A DNA stretch of 64,000 nucleotides, taken from Mucilaginibacter gotjawali. GTDB taxonomy: Bacteria > Bacteroidota > Bacteroidia > Sphingobacteriales > Sphingobacteriaceae. A model generated the notes under the pieces. The model was given only the letters and a program-made list of their open reading frames with translations, did no database searches and was not told the origin of the DNA. How positions within the stretch are numbered: the first letter of the stretch is position 1; each line of letters begins with the position of its first letter. The stretch is from assembly GCF_002355435.1 (NCBI RefSeq), contig NZ_AP017313.1, forward strand, positions 2,170,001 through 2,234,000. The letters are read 5' to 3'. Positions 17,810 through 25,605 of the stretch are shown piece by piece. A program made the translations under genes and the position numbers.

Positions 17810-18153
17810 GTAAATGATTCAAATCGATAGGGTTCATAGAATAATAGTTTTTCAAGCTAAATATAAAATATTTTTGGCAATAAATTTAAGCCAACAAAGA
17901 TATTAATTATTAATAAAATTTATAAATTAGAAATAAATTAATATTTTTTCACAAATAGAGTTAAATAATTTTATAATTAACTGATAATTAGTTTATTAAA
18001 TAATTTTTTGACGTTTTTACAGGTTTCGGCGGTGCGTTTTGGCTGCTTGTTCAAATCAATATCGTCCTATGGCGTCTGCACTGCCGGCTAGTTGAGATCA
18101 TATATTTAATATTAAGTGACTTACAGCGCAATGTAAATAGAAAAGGGCATCGG
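17810..18153. other. AT-rich intergenic region
   Basis: About 340 bp. The part from 17860 to 18010 is extremely A/T-rich (runs of ATTAATAAAATTTATAAATT type). It probably contains the promoter of the response regulator at 17809. No gene or RNA was recognised. Confidence 0.5.
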
Positions 18154-18642
18154 TTAGCGGCAAAGACGTTCAATGGTTGAGCGAAGATGCGGGTATAGCG
18201 TTACGAGGTGCTGCTTTTTTGCCATTTCAAACTCGCTGAACTCAAACCCGGGTGCTACGGCGCAGCTTACCAGGGTGAATCCTGTTTTTGAGGGTATTTC
18301 GGAGGCAAACCATACACCGGCTTTTACGGCGACAGACAAACTGCCGGAGGTAGCATCTGACAACTCAAGCGCCGTATAATTACCCTTCAGATCAATAGCA
18401 TGGATCAGCAGGGGCGAACCTTTATGAAAATACCACAATTCATCGGAAGCGATGCGGTGGAATCCCGAGAAGTCGGAACCTTCAAGAAGATAGTAGATGG
18501 AGGTAATAGCTTGTTTCTTTTCGGTGGATGAAACCCTGTTAACTTCCATCTCAGAGCGGAAGACCTCTTTGTAAAACCCGCCTTCCGGATGCGGCTGGAG
18601 ATTTAAATGTTTGATCCAATAGGCGGCGTTATTGTTTTCCAT
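18154..18642 (-). CDS. DUF985 cupin-fold protein
   Basis: Protein of 162 residues. WIKHLNLQPHPEGGFYKEVFRS, SIYYLLEGSDFSGFHRIASDELWYFHKGSPL and VAPGFEFSEFEMA are the conserved blocks of the DUF985 cupin family (YML079w-like), a double-stranded beta-helix of unknown enzymatic role that binds a small ligand. The ATG at 18642 gives MENNNAAYW; the codon before it in frame is TTG. It lies 15 bp downstream of the alpha/beta hydrolase, probably co-transcribed. Confidence 0.88.
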   Translation of the reverse strand: MENNNAAYWIKHLNLQPHPEGGFYKEVFRSEMEVNRVSSTEKKQAITSIYYLLEGSDFSGFHRIASDELWYFHKGSPLLIHAIDLKGNYTALELSDATSGSLSVAVKAGVWFASEIPSKTGFTLVSCAVAPGFEFSEFEMAKKQHLVTLYPHLRSTIERLCR

Positions 18643-18657
18643 CAAATGAGGCTCTAT

Positions 18658-19458
18658 TTATTCAACACCTGCTAAAAAATCAAGCACTGCCTGGTTAAAT
18701 TCCTCCGGGTGCTCCAAATTAGGCATGTGGCCAGCATCTTCAATAACCACCAGTTTGCAGTTTTGCAGATTTTGCTGCATGGTCCTGGCCATGGCGACAG
18801 GGGTAAATTCATCCTGGCGGCCCACGATCACTAAAGATGGGATTTTGATACCGGGAAACACCTCTGATAAGTAATCAATTCTTTCGGCACGCGCTCTTAA
18901 AGCTGTTGCAGCACCCGCCGTTGAGGTTGCTTTCATCATTTTAATCACAAATTCCGCGGCTTCGGGCATAGATTTTACATGTTCGGGCCGCATCATTTTG
19001 TAGATCACTTCCTCCGCATAAGCATCCATTCCTTCGCGCTCCAGCCGGTTTGCGGCATCATAGCGCCCCTGTTTAACTTCGGGGGTATCCAGGCTGGCAA
19101 AGGTATCGGCGAAAATCAGTGACCTGATCCTGCCAGGAGCCTGGCGAAACATTTCCATAATGATTTGCCCGCCCATGGAAAGGCCCGCCAAATGAAACTG
19201 ACCTACCTCCAGGTGATCCAATAGCAGGAGCATATCGGTGGCGTAGTTTTCAAATGTGGTTTTCCCGGATGCTGGCAAAGTGCTTTTACCGTATCCCCGT
19301 AAGTCGGGGGTAATCACTTTGCAGGTATCAGCTAAAGCCGCTACCTGCGGATACCACATGGTATGATCGAAGGGGTGGCCGTGTATTAAAACTAACGGCA
19401 TACCTGCGCCGGTTACTTTGTAATTAATGGTTATGTTGTTTAATATCACAGTCGCCAT
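18658..19458 (-). CDS. Alpha/beta-fold hydrolase
   Basis: Protein of 266 residues. Oxyanion-hole motif LIHGHPFDHTMW (about 24-35), nucleophile elbow GLSMGG (about 94-99), acid in VGRQDEFTP and catalytic His in DAGHMPNLE. No membrane segment. The family covers esterases, carboxylactonases and C-C hydrolases, and the substrate cannot be told from sequence. First gene of a likely two-gene unit with the DUF985 protein. Confidence 0.88.
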   Translation of the reverse strand: MATVILNNITINYKVTGAGMPLVLIHGHPFDHTMWYPQVAALADTCKVITPDLRGYGKSTLPASGKTTFENYATDMLLLLDHLEVGQFHLAGLSMGGQIIMEMFRQAPGRIRSLIFADTFASLDTPEVKQGRYDAANRLEREGMDAYAEEVIYKMMRPEHVKSMPEAAEFVIKMMKATSTAGAATALRARAERIDYLSEVFPGIKIPSLVIVGRQDEFTPVAMARTMQQNLQNCKLVVIEDAGHMPNLEHPEEFNQAVLDFLAGVE

Positions 19459-19525
19459 AGGATCACAGATTTTTAACTGATTTTTGCGATTGCACTGATT
19501 AGATTGTCAGGCTTATAAATTGTCA

Positions 19526-19556
19526 GACTTACGAAGTTTGAGAAACTTCGTAAGTC
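19526..19556. terminator. Hairpin between CDGSH gene and hydrolase gene
   Basis: A 14-bp perfect stem GACTTACGAAGTTT / AAACTTCGTAAGTC with a 3-nt loop. There is no long T-run, so it may be a weak terminator or a dispersed hairpin. The hairpin at 61229-61261 has the same build (14-bp stem, short loop, related AACTT sequence). Confidence 0.6.
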
Positions 19557-19563
19557 ATTTCAA

Positions 19564-19788
19564 TTAAACTTTTTTTGGCGGCAGGTCGAATGCGATTGCT
19601 TCGTGCTCAAAATGGCCTTTGTGCGAGCCATCGCAAAACGGCTTGTTTGCCGATAAGCCGCAGCGGCAGATAGATACAATGGTTCTGCCTTGCAGGCCGT
19701 ATTCATTTCCCTGCATATCAACAATTTCGAAATCGCCGTCTATTTTAACCGAACCGTTGTTGTTTATTGTAAGTTTTGTTTTGGACAT
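19564..19788 (-). CDS. CDGSH iron-sulfur domain protein
   Basis: Small protein of 74 residues from the ATG at 19788 (MSKTKLTINNNGSVKI). The motif CRCGLSANKPFCDGSHKG is the complete 3Cys-1His site (C-x-C-x2-S-x3-P-x-C-D-G-S-H) that binds a labile 2Fe-2S cluster. Its size fits the stand-alone bacterial proteins. Probable redox or Fe-S transfer role. A longer in-frame start at 19818 exists but adds an unlikely MIIFAEKKAK leader. Confidence 0.9.
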   Translation of the reverse strand: MSKTKLTINNNGSVKIDGDFEIVDMQGNEYGLQGRTIVSICRCGLSANKPFCDGSHKGHFEHEAIAFDLPPKKV

Positions 19789-19872
19789 TTTTGCTTTTTT
19801 TTCTGCGAAGATAATCATACCCGCGGATGAACCGGAAAGATTTGGTAAATATTAGTAGTTAAATAGCACTAC

Positions 19873-20559
19873 TTAATTTTTACCCGGCAACTCTCCATGC
19901 AACGCCTTCCAAACATTGTCACCGACAATTTTAGCGCCTTCAGCCGTAGGGTGGATGCCATCTTTTTGATTTAACTTAGGGTTGCCGGCGACATCTTTTA
20001 AAAGGAACGGCATCAGTGTCATCTTATTTTTTGAAGCAAGTTCCGGGAAGATGGCCTTGAAACTATAAGCATAAACATTACCCATATTTGGCGGCACCTG
20101 CATGCCGAGCATTACCAATTTAGCCTGGGGGTATTTTGCTTTTACCGCATCAATTATGGCCTGCAGGTTTGCGGTGGTTTCACTGACCGGGATACCCCGG
20201 AGGCCATCATTTGCCCCTAACTCCAATACAAAAACATCCACTTTTTGCTTTAAGATCCAGTTGATTCGGCCACGGCCGCCGGCTGATGTTTCGCCGCTTA
20301 CGCCGGCATTAACAACATGGTAAGGCAGTTTTGCACTGTCAATTTTATTTTGGACGACGGCAGGGAAGGCCTGCGACTGGTCATCCAGCCCATAACCGGC
20401 AGTAAGGCTATCACCAAAAAATAAAACCGTTTTTGCTGATGAAGCGCTGTCGGGTTTGGTGGCAGCGGCGGCGGTATCTGTTGTAGATGATTGCTTGCTG
20501 CCGCAGGCGGATAAGACTAATAAAAGCAAAGCCAGGTATATGGGTTTTCGTGTATACAT
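19873..20559 (-). CDS. SGNH/GDSL esterase lipoprotein, TesA-like
   Basis: Protein of 228 residues from ATG 20559 (MYTRKPIYLALLLLVLSACG), chosen because it begins a lipoprotein signal with lipobox LSAC and has AAAGAA just upstream. SGNH blocks: FFGDSLTAGYG (nucleophile Ser), GVSGETSAGG (Gly), LGANDG (Asn) and DGIHPTAEG (Asp/His). It resembles TesA/arylesterase (thioesterase I, lysophospholipase L1). It lies beside ybbP- and ybbA-like genes, the linkage known from E. coli tesA-ybbA-ybbP, which supports a role with that ABC system at the membrane. Confidence 0.9.
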   Translation of the reverse strand: MYTRKPIYLALLLLVLSACGSKQSSTTDTAAAATKPDSASSAKTVLFFGDSLTAGYGLDDQSQAFPAVVQNKIDSAKLPYHVVNAGVSGETSAGGRGRINWILKQKVDVFVLELGANDGLRGIPVSETTANLQAIIDAVKAKYPQAKLVMLGMQVPPNMGNVYAYSFKAIFPELASKNKMTLMPFLLKDVAGNPKLNQKDGIHPTAEGAKIVGDNVWKALHGELPGKN

Positions 20560-20574
20560 TTCTTTTGTTAAATG

Positions 20575-20653
20575 ACGAATATCGGATATTGAACACCGAA
20601 TTTCGAAATAAGTCATTTCATCATTCAAAATTCGATATTCGGTGTTCGATATT
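20575..20653. repeat. Word-pair inverted repeat between permease and esterase genes
   Basis: Left arm about 20575-20606 with GAATATCGGATATTGAACA followed by CCGAATTTCG; right arm about 20629-20653 with ATTCGATATTCGGTGTTCGA. The arms are imperfect reverse complements made of the words ATATCG, ATATTG and ACACCGAA. It occupies the gap between two co-directional genes and may act as an attenuator or mRNA stabiliser. Confidence 0.75.
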
Positions 20654-20667
20654 AATTTTTCACCTTC

Positions 20668-23205
20668 CTAAGTCGTTCTCAGTATCTCCAGCGGCGGTTT
20701 ATTTAAAACGCCACGGCTGTTTAATAAACCTATCACAAGTGTTAACAGCGCTATTATAAAAAACAGCGCCAATACCGGCCACAGGTTAATGGCAAAAGGT
20801 ATTTCGAAACTGTATTTTGCCAGCAACCAGCTGCCTGATAACGCGATCAATATACCTGTTAGTGCCGATAGCGCCCCTAAAAATAAATATTCCAGCGCGG
20901 TTATAGCGAATATTTGTTTGCGGCTTGCGCCCAGGGTACGCAATAAAACGCTCTCCTGGATGCGCTGGTATTTGCTGATGCGCACTGAAGCGATCAATAC
21001 CACCACGCCCGTTATAATACTGAAGGCGCTCATAAAGCGGATGATATAGCCGATTTTATTTAAAAGATCGTCAATGATAGAAATTACCTGCCCTATATCG
21101 AGCACTGACACATTGGGATATGCCCGTACAACCGCCTGCTGAAATTTGGCCGATGCTTTTACTGACGGCACATGGGTAAGTTCCACAGCAAACTGCGGTG
21201 CATCTTCCAATACCCCCGTTGGGAAAACGATCTGGAAATTGGTCTGGATTTTGTTCCAGTTTACCTGCCTTACACTGGCCACTACCGCGGGCATGCTCAA
21301 GCCCTGCACATTAAAAACCAAATGATCGCCTACATTAACATGGTTACGCTTCGAAAAAAACTGTTCAATAGATACGGGTATTTCTTTTCCGCTGCCGGCT
21401 TTTCCGATCCATTCGCCTTTTATTATTTTTTCAGAAGGGGTAAGCGTATCGCGGTAAGTAACGCGGTATTCGTAGGAAAAGGCATGTTTGGAGATCTGGG
21501 ATTTGGGATCCTTTTTAACATCTTCGGCAGTTTTGCCGTTGATTTTATCCAGCCTTATGGTAACGATAGGTACCTGTTGGATCACCGGCAGTTTTTGCTG
21601 GCGGGTGAGATCGGCGACCGCCTTTTTCTGACTATTTTGAATGTCAAAAAGGATCATATTGGCCTGGTTGGCGCCTGACGACAGGCTCACCTGTTTCATC
21701 AGCATCGCCTGGATAAAAAACAGCGTACAAATAAATGCGGTGCTGAGCCCGATAGAGACGATCAGGATGATGGTTTGGTTATTTGGCCTGTAGAGATTTG
21801 CAAAACCCTGCCGCAATAAATAACTCCAGCTGTTTTGAATCACCAAACGCATTACTTTCATCAACAGCCAGGCCACAAAGGCCAATATCAGGAAGGCAAT
21901 GCCAATGCCGATGGTGAAAAAGATACTTGCCACCCAGCTATCCAACTGGAAATACGTGAAAGTGGTCACAAATAACAAGATCAAACCATAAACCAGCCAG
22001 CGCAACGGATCGCGTACCAGGTTGATTTCTTCGTAAGAGATCCGCAGGGTATTTAATGGTGAAATATTACGGATGGAAATAAGCGGTAACAGTGCGAAAA
22101 GGATGGAAATGATCACCCCAAGCAAGATCCCCTGGCCAATGGCCAGCCATGATATGGTGGTGGTGATCTCAAAAGGTAAAAAATCCTTCATGATCACCGG
22201 TAAAATGTGCTGTACAAAGGTGCCTGCAAATGCCCCGATAACTGAGCCGATAATGCCTATGCCAACGATTTGGATCAGGTAGATCAAAAATGCTTCAAGG
22301 GCTTTTACCCCAAGGCAACGCATGATGGCGATGGAAGCAATCTTTTCGCGGATATAGATATGAATGGCGCTGGCAACGCCCACGCAACCCAGTAATAAAG
22401 CGATAAAACCAACCAGCGACAGAAAATGCGTCAAATCGCCAAAGGAGCGGCCGGTATTTTCTTTGCGCATTTCGATGGTCTCGTAATTCATATCGGCCTT
22501 ATCCAAACGCGGGTCGATATTTTTCACCAGCTTTTTCATATCGACCGGGTGATCGTACTTGTAATAATAACTATAGGTGATGCGGCTGCCTTTTTTGGAG
22601 AGCCCGGTTTGGGCAAGGTATTGCATCGGGATATAAACCGTAGGGGCGATGTTTGATGAAATACCGGTTTGCCCTGGTGCTTTGTTTAAAGTACCTGCAA
22701 TTAAAAAAGTTACTTCACCAACTTTTATTGAGTCGCCTACGTTGACGTTGTATTGCAGCATCAGGACTTTATCTACCAGCGCCTCTTTGCCATTTTTAAA
22801 GGCTGTCCCGGCTGATTCGGGGATGGTTTCAAAGCTTCCGTAATAAGGGAAGCCGCCCTGCAACGCATGTACCTGTACCAGCCTGGTGCCCTTTGATTTT
22901 GGGAAATAGATCATCGAAACAAAAGTTCGTTCTTCTGATCTTTTGTCGCCCAATGAATCCAATAAGGGTTTTACAGCGGCATCAGCCGGTTTGGCTGATG
23001 ATACCGCCAGGTCGGCCCCGATAAGGCTTGCCGCTTGCGAATTAATATCGTTCTCCAAATTATACCTGAACGAATAAATAGCCACCAGTGCCGCAATACC
23101 AAATATAATGGCCGAAATAAAAAGCATCAGCCGCGAACGGTTACGGCGGCTGTCCCGCCAGGCCATTTCAAAAAGCCAGGGGATATTGATTTTTCTTTTA
23201 TCCAT
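20668..23205 (-). CDS. ABC permease of the FtsX/YbbP family
   Basis: Protein of 845 residues. It has an N-terminal helix (RLMLFISAIIFGIAALVAIY), a periplasmic MacB-like region, then two FtsX-type permease domains with helices around 255-400, 415-490 and 720-840, the doubled arrangement of YbbP. The C-terminal block KYQRIQESVLLRTLGASRKQ is the usual FtsX cytoplasmic loop. It lies 5 bp after the ATPase gene. The partnership with the ATPase is near certain; the cargo (lipid, lysophospholipid or lipoprotein related) is unknown. Confidence 0.9.
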   Translation of the reverse strand: MDKRKINIPWLFEMAWRDSRRNRSRLMLFISAIIFGIAALVAIYSFRYNLENDINSQAASLIGADLAVSSAKPADAAVKPLLDSLGDKRSEERTFVSMIYFPKSKGTRLVQVHALQGGFPYYGSFETIPESAGTAFKNGKEALVDKVLMLQYNVNVGDSIKVGEVTFLIAGTLNKAPGQTGISSNIAPTVYIPMQYLAQTGLSKKGSRITYSYYYKYDHPVDMKKLVKNIDPRLDKADMNYETIEMRKENTGRSFGDLTHFLSLVGFIALLLGCVGVASAIHIYIREKIASIAIMRCLGVKALEAFLIYLIQIVGIGIIGSVIGAFAGTFVQHILPVIMKDFLPFEITTTISWLAIGQGILLGVIISILFALLPLISIRNISPLNTLRISYEEINLVRDPLRWLVYGLILLFVTTFTYFQLDSWVASIFFTIGIGIAFLILAFVAWLLMKVMRLVIQNSWSYLLRQGFANLYRPNNQTIILIVSIGLSTAFICTLFFIQAMLMKQVSLSSGANQANMILFDIQNSQKKAVADLTRQQKLPVIQQVPIVTIRLDKINGKTAEDVKKDPKSQISKHAFSYEYRVTYRDTLTPSEKIIKGEWIGKAGSGKEIPVSIEQFFSKRNHVNVGDHLVFNVQGLSMPAVVASVRQVNWNKIQTNFQIVFPTGVLEDAPQFAVELTHVPSVKASAKFQQAVVRAYPNVSVLDIGQVISIIDDLLNKIGYIIRFMSAFSIITGVVVLIASVRISKYQRIQESVLLRTLGASRKQIFAITALEYLFLGALSALTGILIALSGSWLLAKYSFEIPFAINLWPVLALFFIIALLTLVIGLLNSRGVLNKPPLEILRTT

Positions 23206-23210
23206 GGCTG

Positions 23211-23900
23211 TTATTTGATTTCGGTTTTATCATCAGCGATGAGTTTGCCGCCCTTGATGCGGATGATGCGCTGGGTTTTGGCGGCCAGTTCCAGGTCGTG
23301 GGTAACCAAAACCAGGGTGGTGCCGGCTTCTTTATTGAGGTCGAAGATCAGCTTAACCACTTTTTCGGCGGTTTCCGTATCCAGGTTGCCGGTTGGTTCA
23401 TCTGCAAATAAGATAGCCGGCGAATTGGAAAATGCCCTCGCAAGCGAAACGCGTTGCTGCTCGCCGCCCGAAAGCTGCGCCGGGTAATGATGCCAGCGGT
23501 CGGCCAGGCCTACTTTATCCAGCAGGTCCATTGATCTGGCTTTTATGTTTTTTTCTCCGCGTAACTCCAGCGGAACCATTACATTTTCCAATGCGGTTAA
23601 GGTTGGGAGGAGCTGGAAATTCTGAAAGATGAAACCCACATACTGGTTGCGTACCTGTGCGCGCTGGTCTTCAGAAAGACTACCCAGGTTAATGTTAGCC
23701 AGTTCAACCTTTCCTGAGCCCGGTTTATCCAGCCCGGCACATAAACCCAATAGGGTTGTTTTACCGCTGCCGGAAGGGCCCACAATGGCATTGGTTGAGC
23801 CTTCGGCGATGGAAAAATTAATATGATCAAGTACGGTTAGGGTACGGCCGGCACTTTGATAAGTTTTGCCGAGGTCTTCGATATTAAGTATTGTCTTCAA
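23211..23900 (-). CDS. ABC ATPase, YbbA/LolD type
   Basis: Protein of 229 residues. Walker A GPSGSGKTTLL (about 40-50), Q-loop FIFQNFQLLPTLTALENV, signature LSGGEQQRVSLARA, Walker B ILFADEPTGNLD and switch His in LVTHD. This is the MacB/LolD/YbbA class that energises FtsX-like permeases. The first possible start in frame is TTG at 23900 (MKTILNIEDLGKTY); no ATG upstream fits. First gene of the ybbA-ybbP-tesA-like unit. Confidence 0.93.
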   Translation of the reverse strand: MKTILNIEDLGKTYQSAGRTLTVLDHINFSIAEGSTNAIVGPSGSGKTTLLGLCAGLDKPGSGKVELANINLGSLSEDQRAQVRNQYVGFIFQNFQLLPTLTALENVMVPLELRGEKNIKARSMDLLDKVGLADRWHHYPAQLSGGEQQRVSLARAFSNSPAILFADEPTGNLDTETAEKVVKLIFDLNKEAGTTLVLVTHDLELAAKTQRIIRIKGGKLIADDKTEIK

Positions 23901-24042
23901 TGTATCTTGCTTTTTATATAGATTTTGGATGTTCGTTTTTGTTACTGCCAGAAGTACGTAAATATCTGTTAAACACGATTAGCAACCTGAAAAAACTTAT
24001 AATTTTTAAATTATGACATTGGTGTGAATTGGTTGATTATTT

Positions 24043-24104
24043 AGTCCGAAAGTCGGGAAACCTGCCTACCGGCAGGCAGGGTCAGTAAAGTCCGGAAGAA
24101 GCTT
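24043..24104. repeat. TCCGGAA/CCTGCC repeat, copy 1
   Basis: Contains AGTCCGAAAGTCGGGAAA, then the 20-bp near-palindrome CCTGCCTACCGGCAGGCAGG (24061-24080), then GTCAGTAAAGTCCGGAAGAA. The same modules recur at 27197-27246, 45255-45283, 57931-57970 and 60308-60349. Confidence 0.88.
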
Positions 24105-24208
24105 CAGTTGGTCAGGTAAAATGCGGGAGTTTGTTCTTTCGATATAGAATATCGTTCGGTGGCTAGTTTAAAAGCGACAGGGAACGCTTTTTTTAATTTA
24201 ATGGCTAT

Positions 24209-24375
24209 CAGGAGGCTCTTACGGAGCCCTTTAGCTGCTTTATTTATACTATAAACAGGCGACTCCTCTGGAGTCATGGACAGAAAGCGGCAATAGTTCC
24301 AGCGGAACGACCTGTTTATAGCAAGTGCGATTGTATCTTAATGGCTCCAGCGGAGCCCCCTGTTTTAAAAGCGAT
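24209..24375. repeat. Hairpin-rich dispersed repeat, ~166-bp core, copy 1
   Basis: Successive small hairpins: GGCTCTTACGGAGCC, CTATAAACAGG pairing with CCTGTTTATAG, GACTCCTCTGGAGTC, GTTCCAGCGGAAC and GGCTCCAGCGGAGCC, ending CCCTGTTTTAAAAGCGAT. A second copy of almost the same length and order is at 42652-42817. The surrounding 23901-24503 gap holds no gene, only this repeat, the repeat at 24043 and AT-rich sequence. Confidence 0.9.
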
Positions 24376-24503
24376 TGTATCGTCCTAAAAAAGTTTACAG
24401 TTTATAGAATAATCCCGTTATAAATTTACAGGTTGTTTATAGTCCTGTAATTGGTTTACAATTTTAGTGTTTTTATCATAATAGTTTAAAACCACTACGA
24501 CGT

Positions 24504-25103
24504 TTACAACTTACTCCTAAGACTTTCCTTAACTCCCGCCAGCCACTCATCTTTCAAAATACTTAAAACAATAGAATCGCGGCGGCCGCCATCGCATAGG
24601 GGCATATTACTGCGTAAAATACCTTCGGGTTTGCAGCCAATGCTTTTCATGGCGGCTATGCTGCGCTCATTCCGGGCATCGGCCCTGAATTCAACCCGCT
24701 CGGCGCCCAGGGTTTCAAAGGCAAATTGCAGCAGGAGGAACTTGCAATGTTTGTTGACACCAGATCCCCTGAATTTTTCGCCGTACCAGGTGTAGCCCAG
24801 CTGCACGGTTTGATAAACAGGCAGGATATCATAAAAACGGGTACTGCCGGCGTATTCACCGGTTTTTTTGTCAAATACAATAAAAGGGTATTCAGTGCCT
24901 CTGGCTCTGTTCTTAATAGCGTCAGCGATGTAGGCGAGCATGCCGTCTTCGCCCCGGGCGCTCAGGTACGAGTATTTCCAGGTGTCGGGTTCGTTTATGG
25001 CAAAGGGCAATAAAAATTCAATATCCGTTTCCCGGAGGGGGCGCAGCAATACGCGGTCATCTTCAAGCAAATATTCAGCGTTTGGGTCGTAATTGAGGGG
25101 CAT
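24504..25103 (-). CDS. GNAT N-acetyltransferase, RimJ/RimL type
   Basis: Protein of 199 residues. It has LLRPLRETDIEFLLPFAI at the N-terminus, a YAGSTRFYDILP strand and QLGYTWYGEKFRGSGVNKHCKFLLLQFAFE, where R-G-S-G-V-N-K is the acetyl-CoA pyrophosphate loop. ERVEFRADARNERSIAAMKSIG follows. This is the RimJ/RimL-like branch, which acetylates protein N-termini or small amines. Substrate unknown. It lies 24 bp after another GNAT gene. Confidence 0.88.
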   Translation of the reverse strand: MPLNYDPNAEYLLEDDRVLLRPLRETDIEFLLPFAINEPDTWKYSYLSARGEDGMLAYIADAIKNRARGTEYPFIVFDKKTGEYAGSTRFYDILPVYQTVQLGYTWYGEKFRGSGVNKHCKFLLLQFAFETLGAERVEFRADARNERSIAAMKSIGCKPEGILRSNMPLCDGGRRDSIVLSILKDEWLAGVKESLRSKL

Positions 25104-25127
25104 ATGTTTAAAAGATTTGGAAATAAT

Positions 25128-25589
25128 TCAGATGGGCATGCGGTAAACAACAAAGCCGGATTTTTCGGCCACTTTATCGTAAAGCTGCATGGCGGTACGG
25201 TTGGTTTCGTGCGTTTGCCAGTATACCCGGAATTCGCCGGCAAGTTTGGCTTGTTGGTGTACCTCGTTTATTAACGCTCTTGATACGCCTTTGCCGCGGG
25301 CGCTTTCAATAGTAAACAGGTCCTGCAAATAACAAATAGGGCCAATGGATACTGTTGTACGGTGATATAGATAATGGGTGATGCCCAGCAACATGCCGTC
25401 ACTTTCGGCCACCAGCGCATGAACCGGTTCGTAGGCATCAAAAAATCTTGTCCAGGTCATTTGGGTGACTTCCGGTGCAAGCGCCGTTGGGCCCGAACGC
25501 CCGTAAAAGGCATTGTAGCCATCCCAAAGGGGCAGCCATTGTTCAAAATCCCTTGGTTCAACGGGGCGGATGGTAAGGTTGAATGACAT
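25128..25589 (-). CDS. GNAT N-acetyltransferase
   Basis: Protein of 153 residues. TIRPVEPRDFEQWLPLWDGY opens the fold, YLQDLFTIESARGKGVSRALINEVHQQA contains the acetyl-CoA loop (R-G-K-G-V-S), and VYWQTHETNRTAMQLYDKVAEKSGF is the final motif. The substrate is unknown; close homologues are simply annotated as GNATs. It lies between the PLP decarboxylase and the RimJ-like gene in a three-gene minus-strand run. Confidence 0.88.
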   Translation of the reverse strand: MSFNLTIRPVEPRDFEQWLPLWDGYNAFYGRSGPTALAPEVTQMTWTRFFDAYEPVHALVAESDGMLLGITHYLYHRTTVSIGPICYLQDLFTIESARGKGVSRALINEVHQQAKLAGEFRVYWQTHETNRTAMQLYDKVAEKSGFVVYRMPI

Positions 25590-25605
25590 ATCCCTTCCTT
25601 AAATT

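Noticed and set aside
24209..24375. Structured ncRNA or riboswitch
   Set aside because: Two copies at unrelated loci, in differing orientation to the neighbouring genes, indicate a dispersed repeat and not a specific riboswitch.
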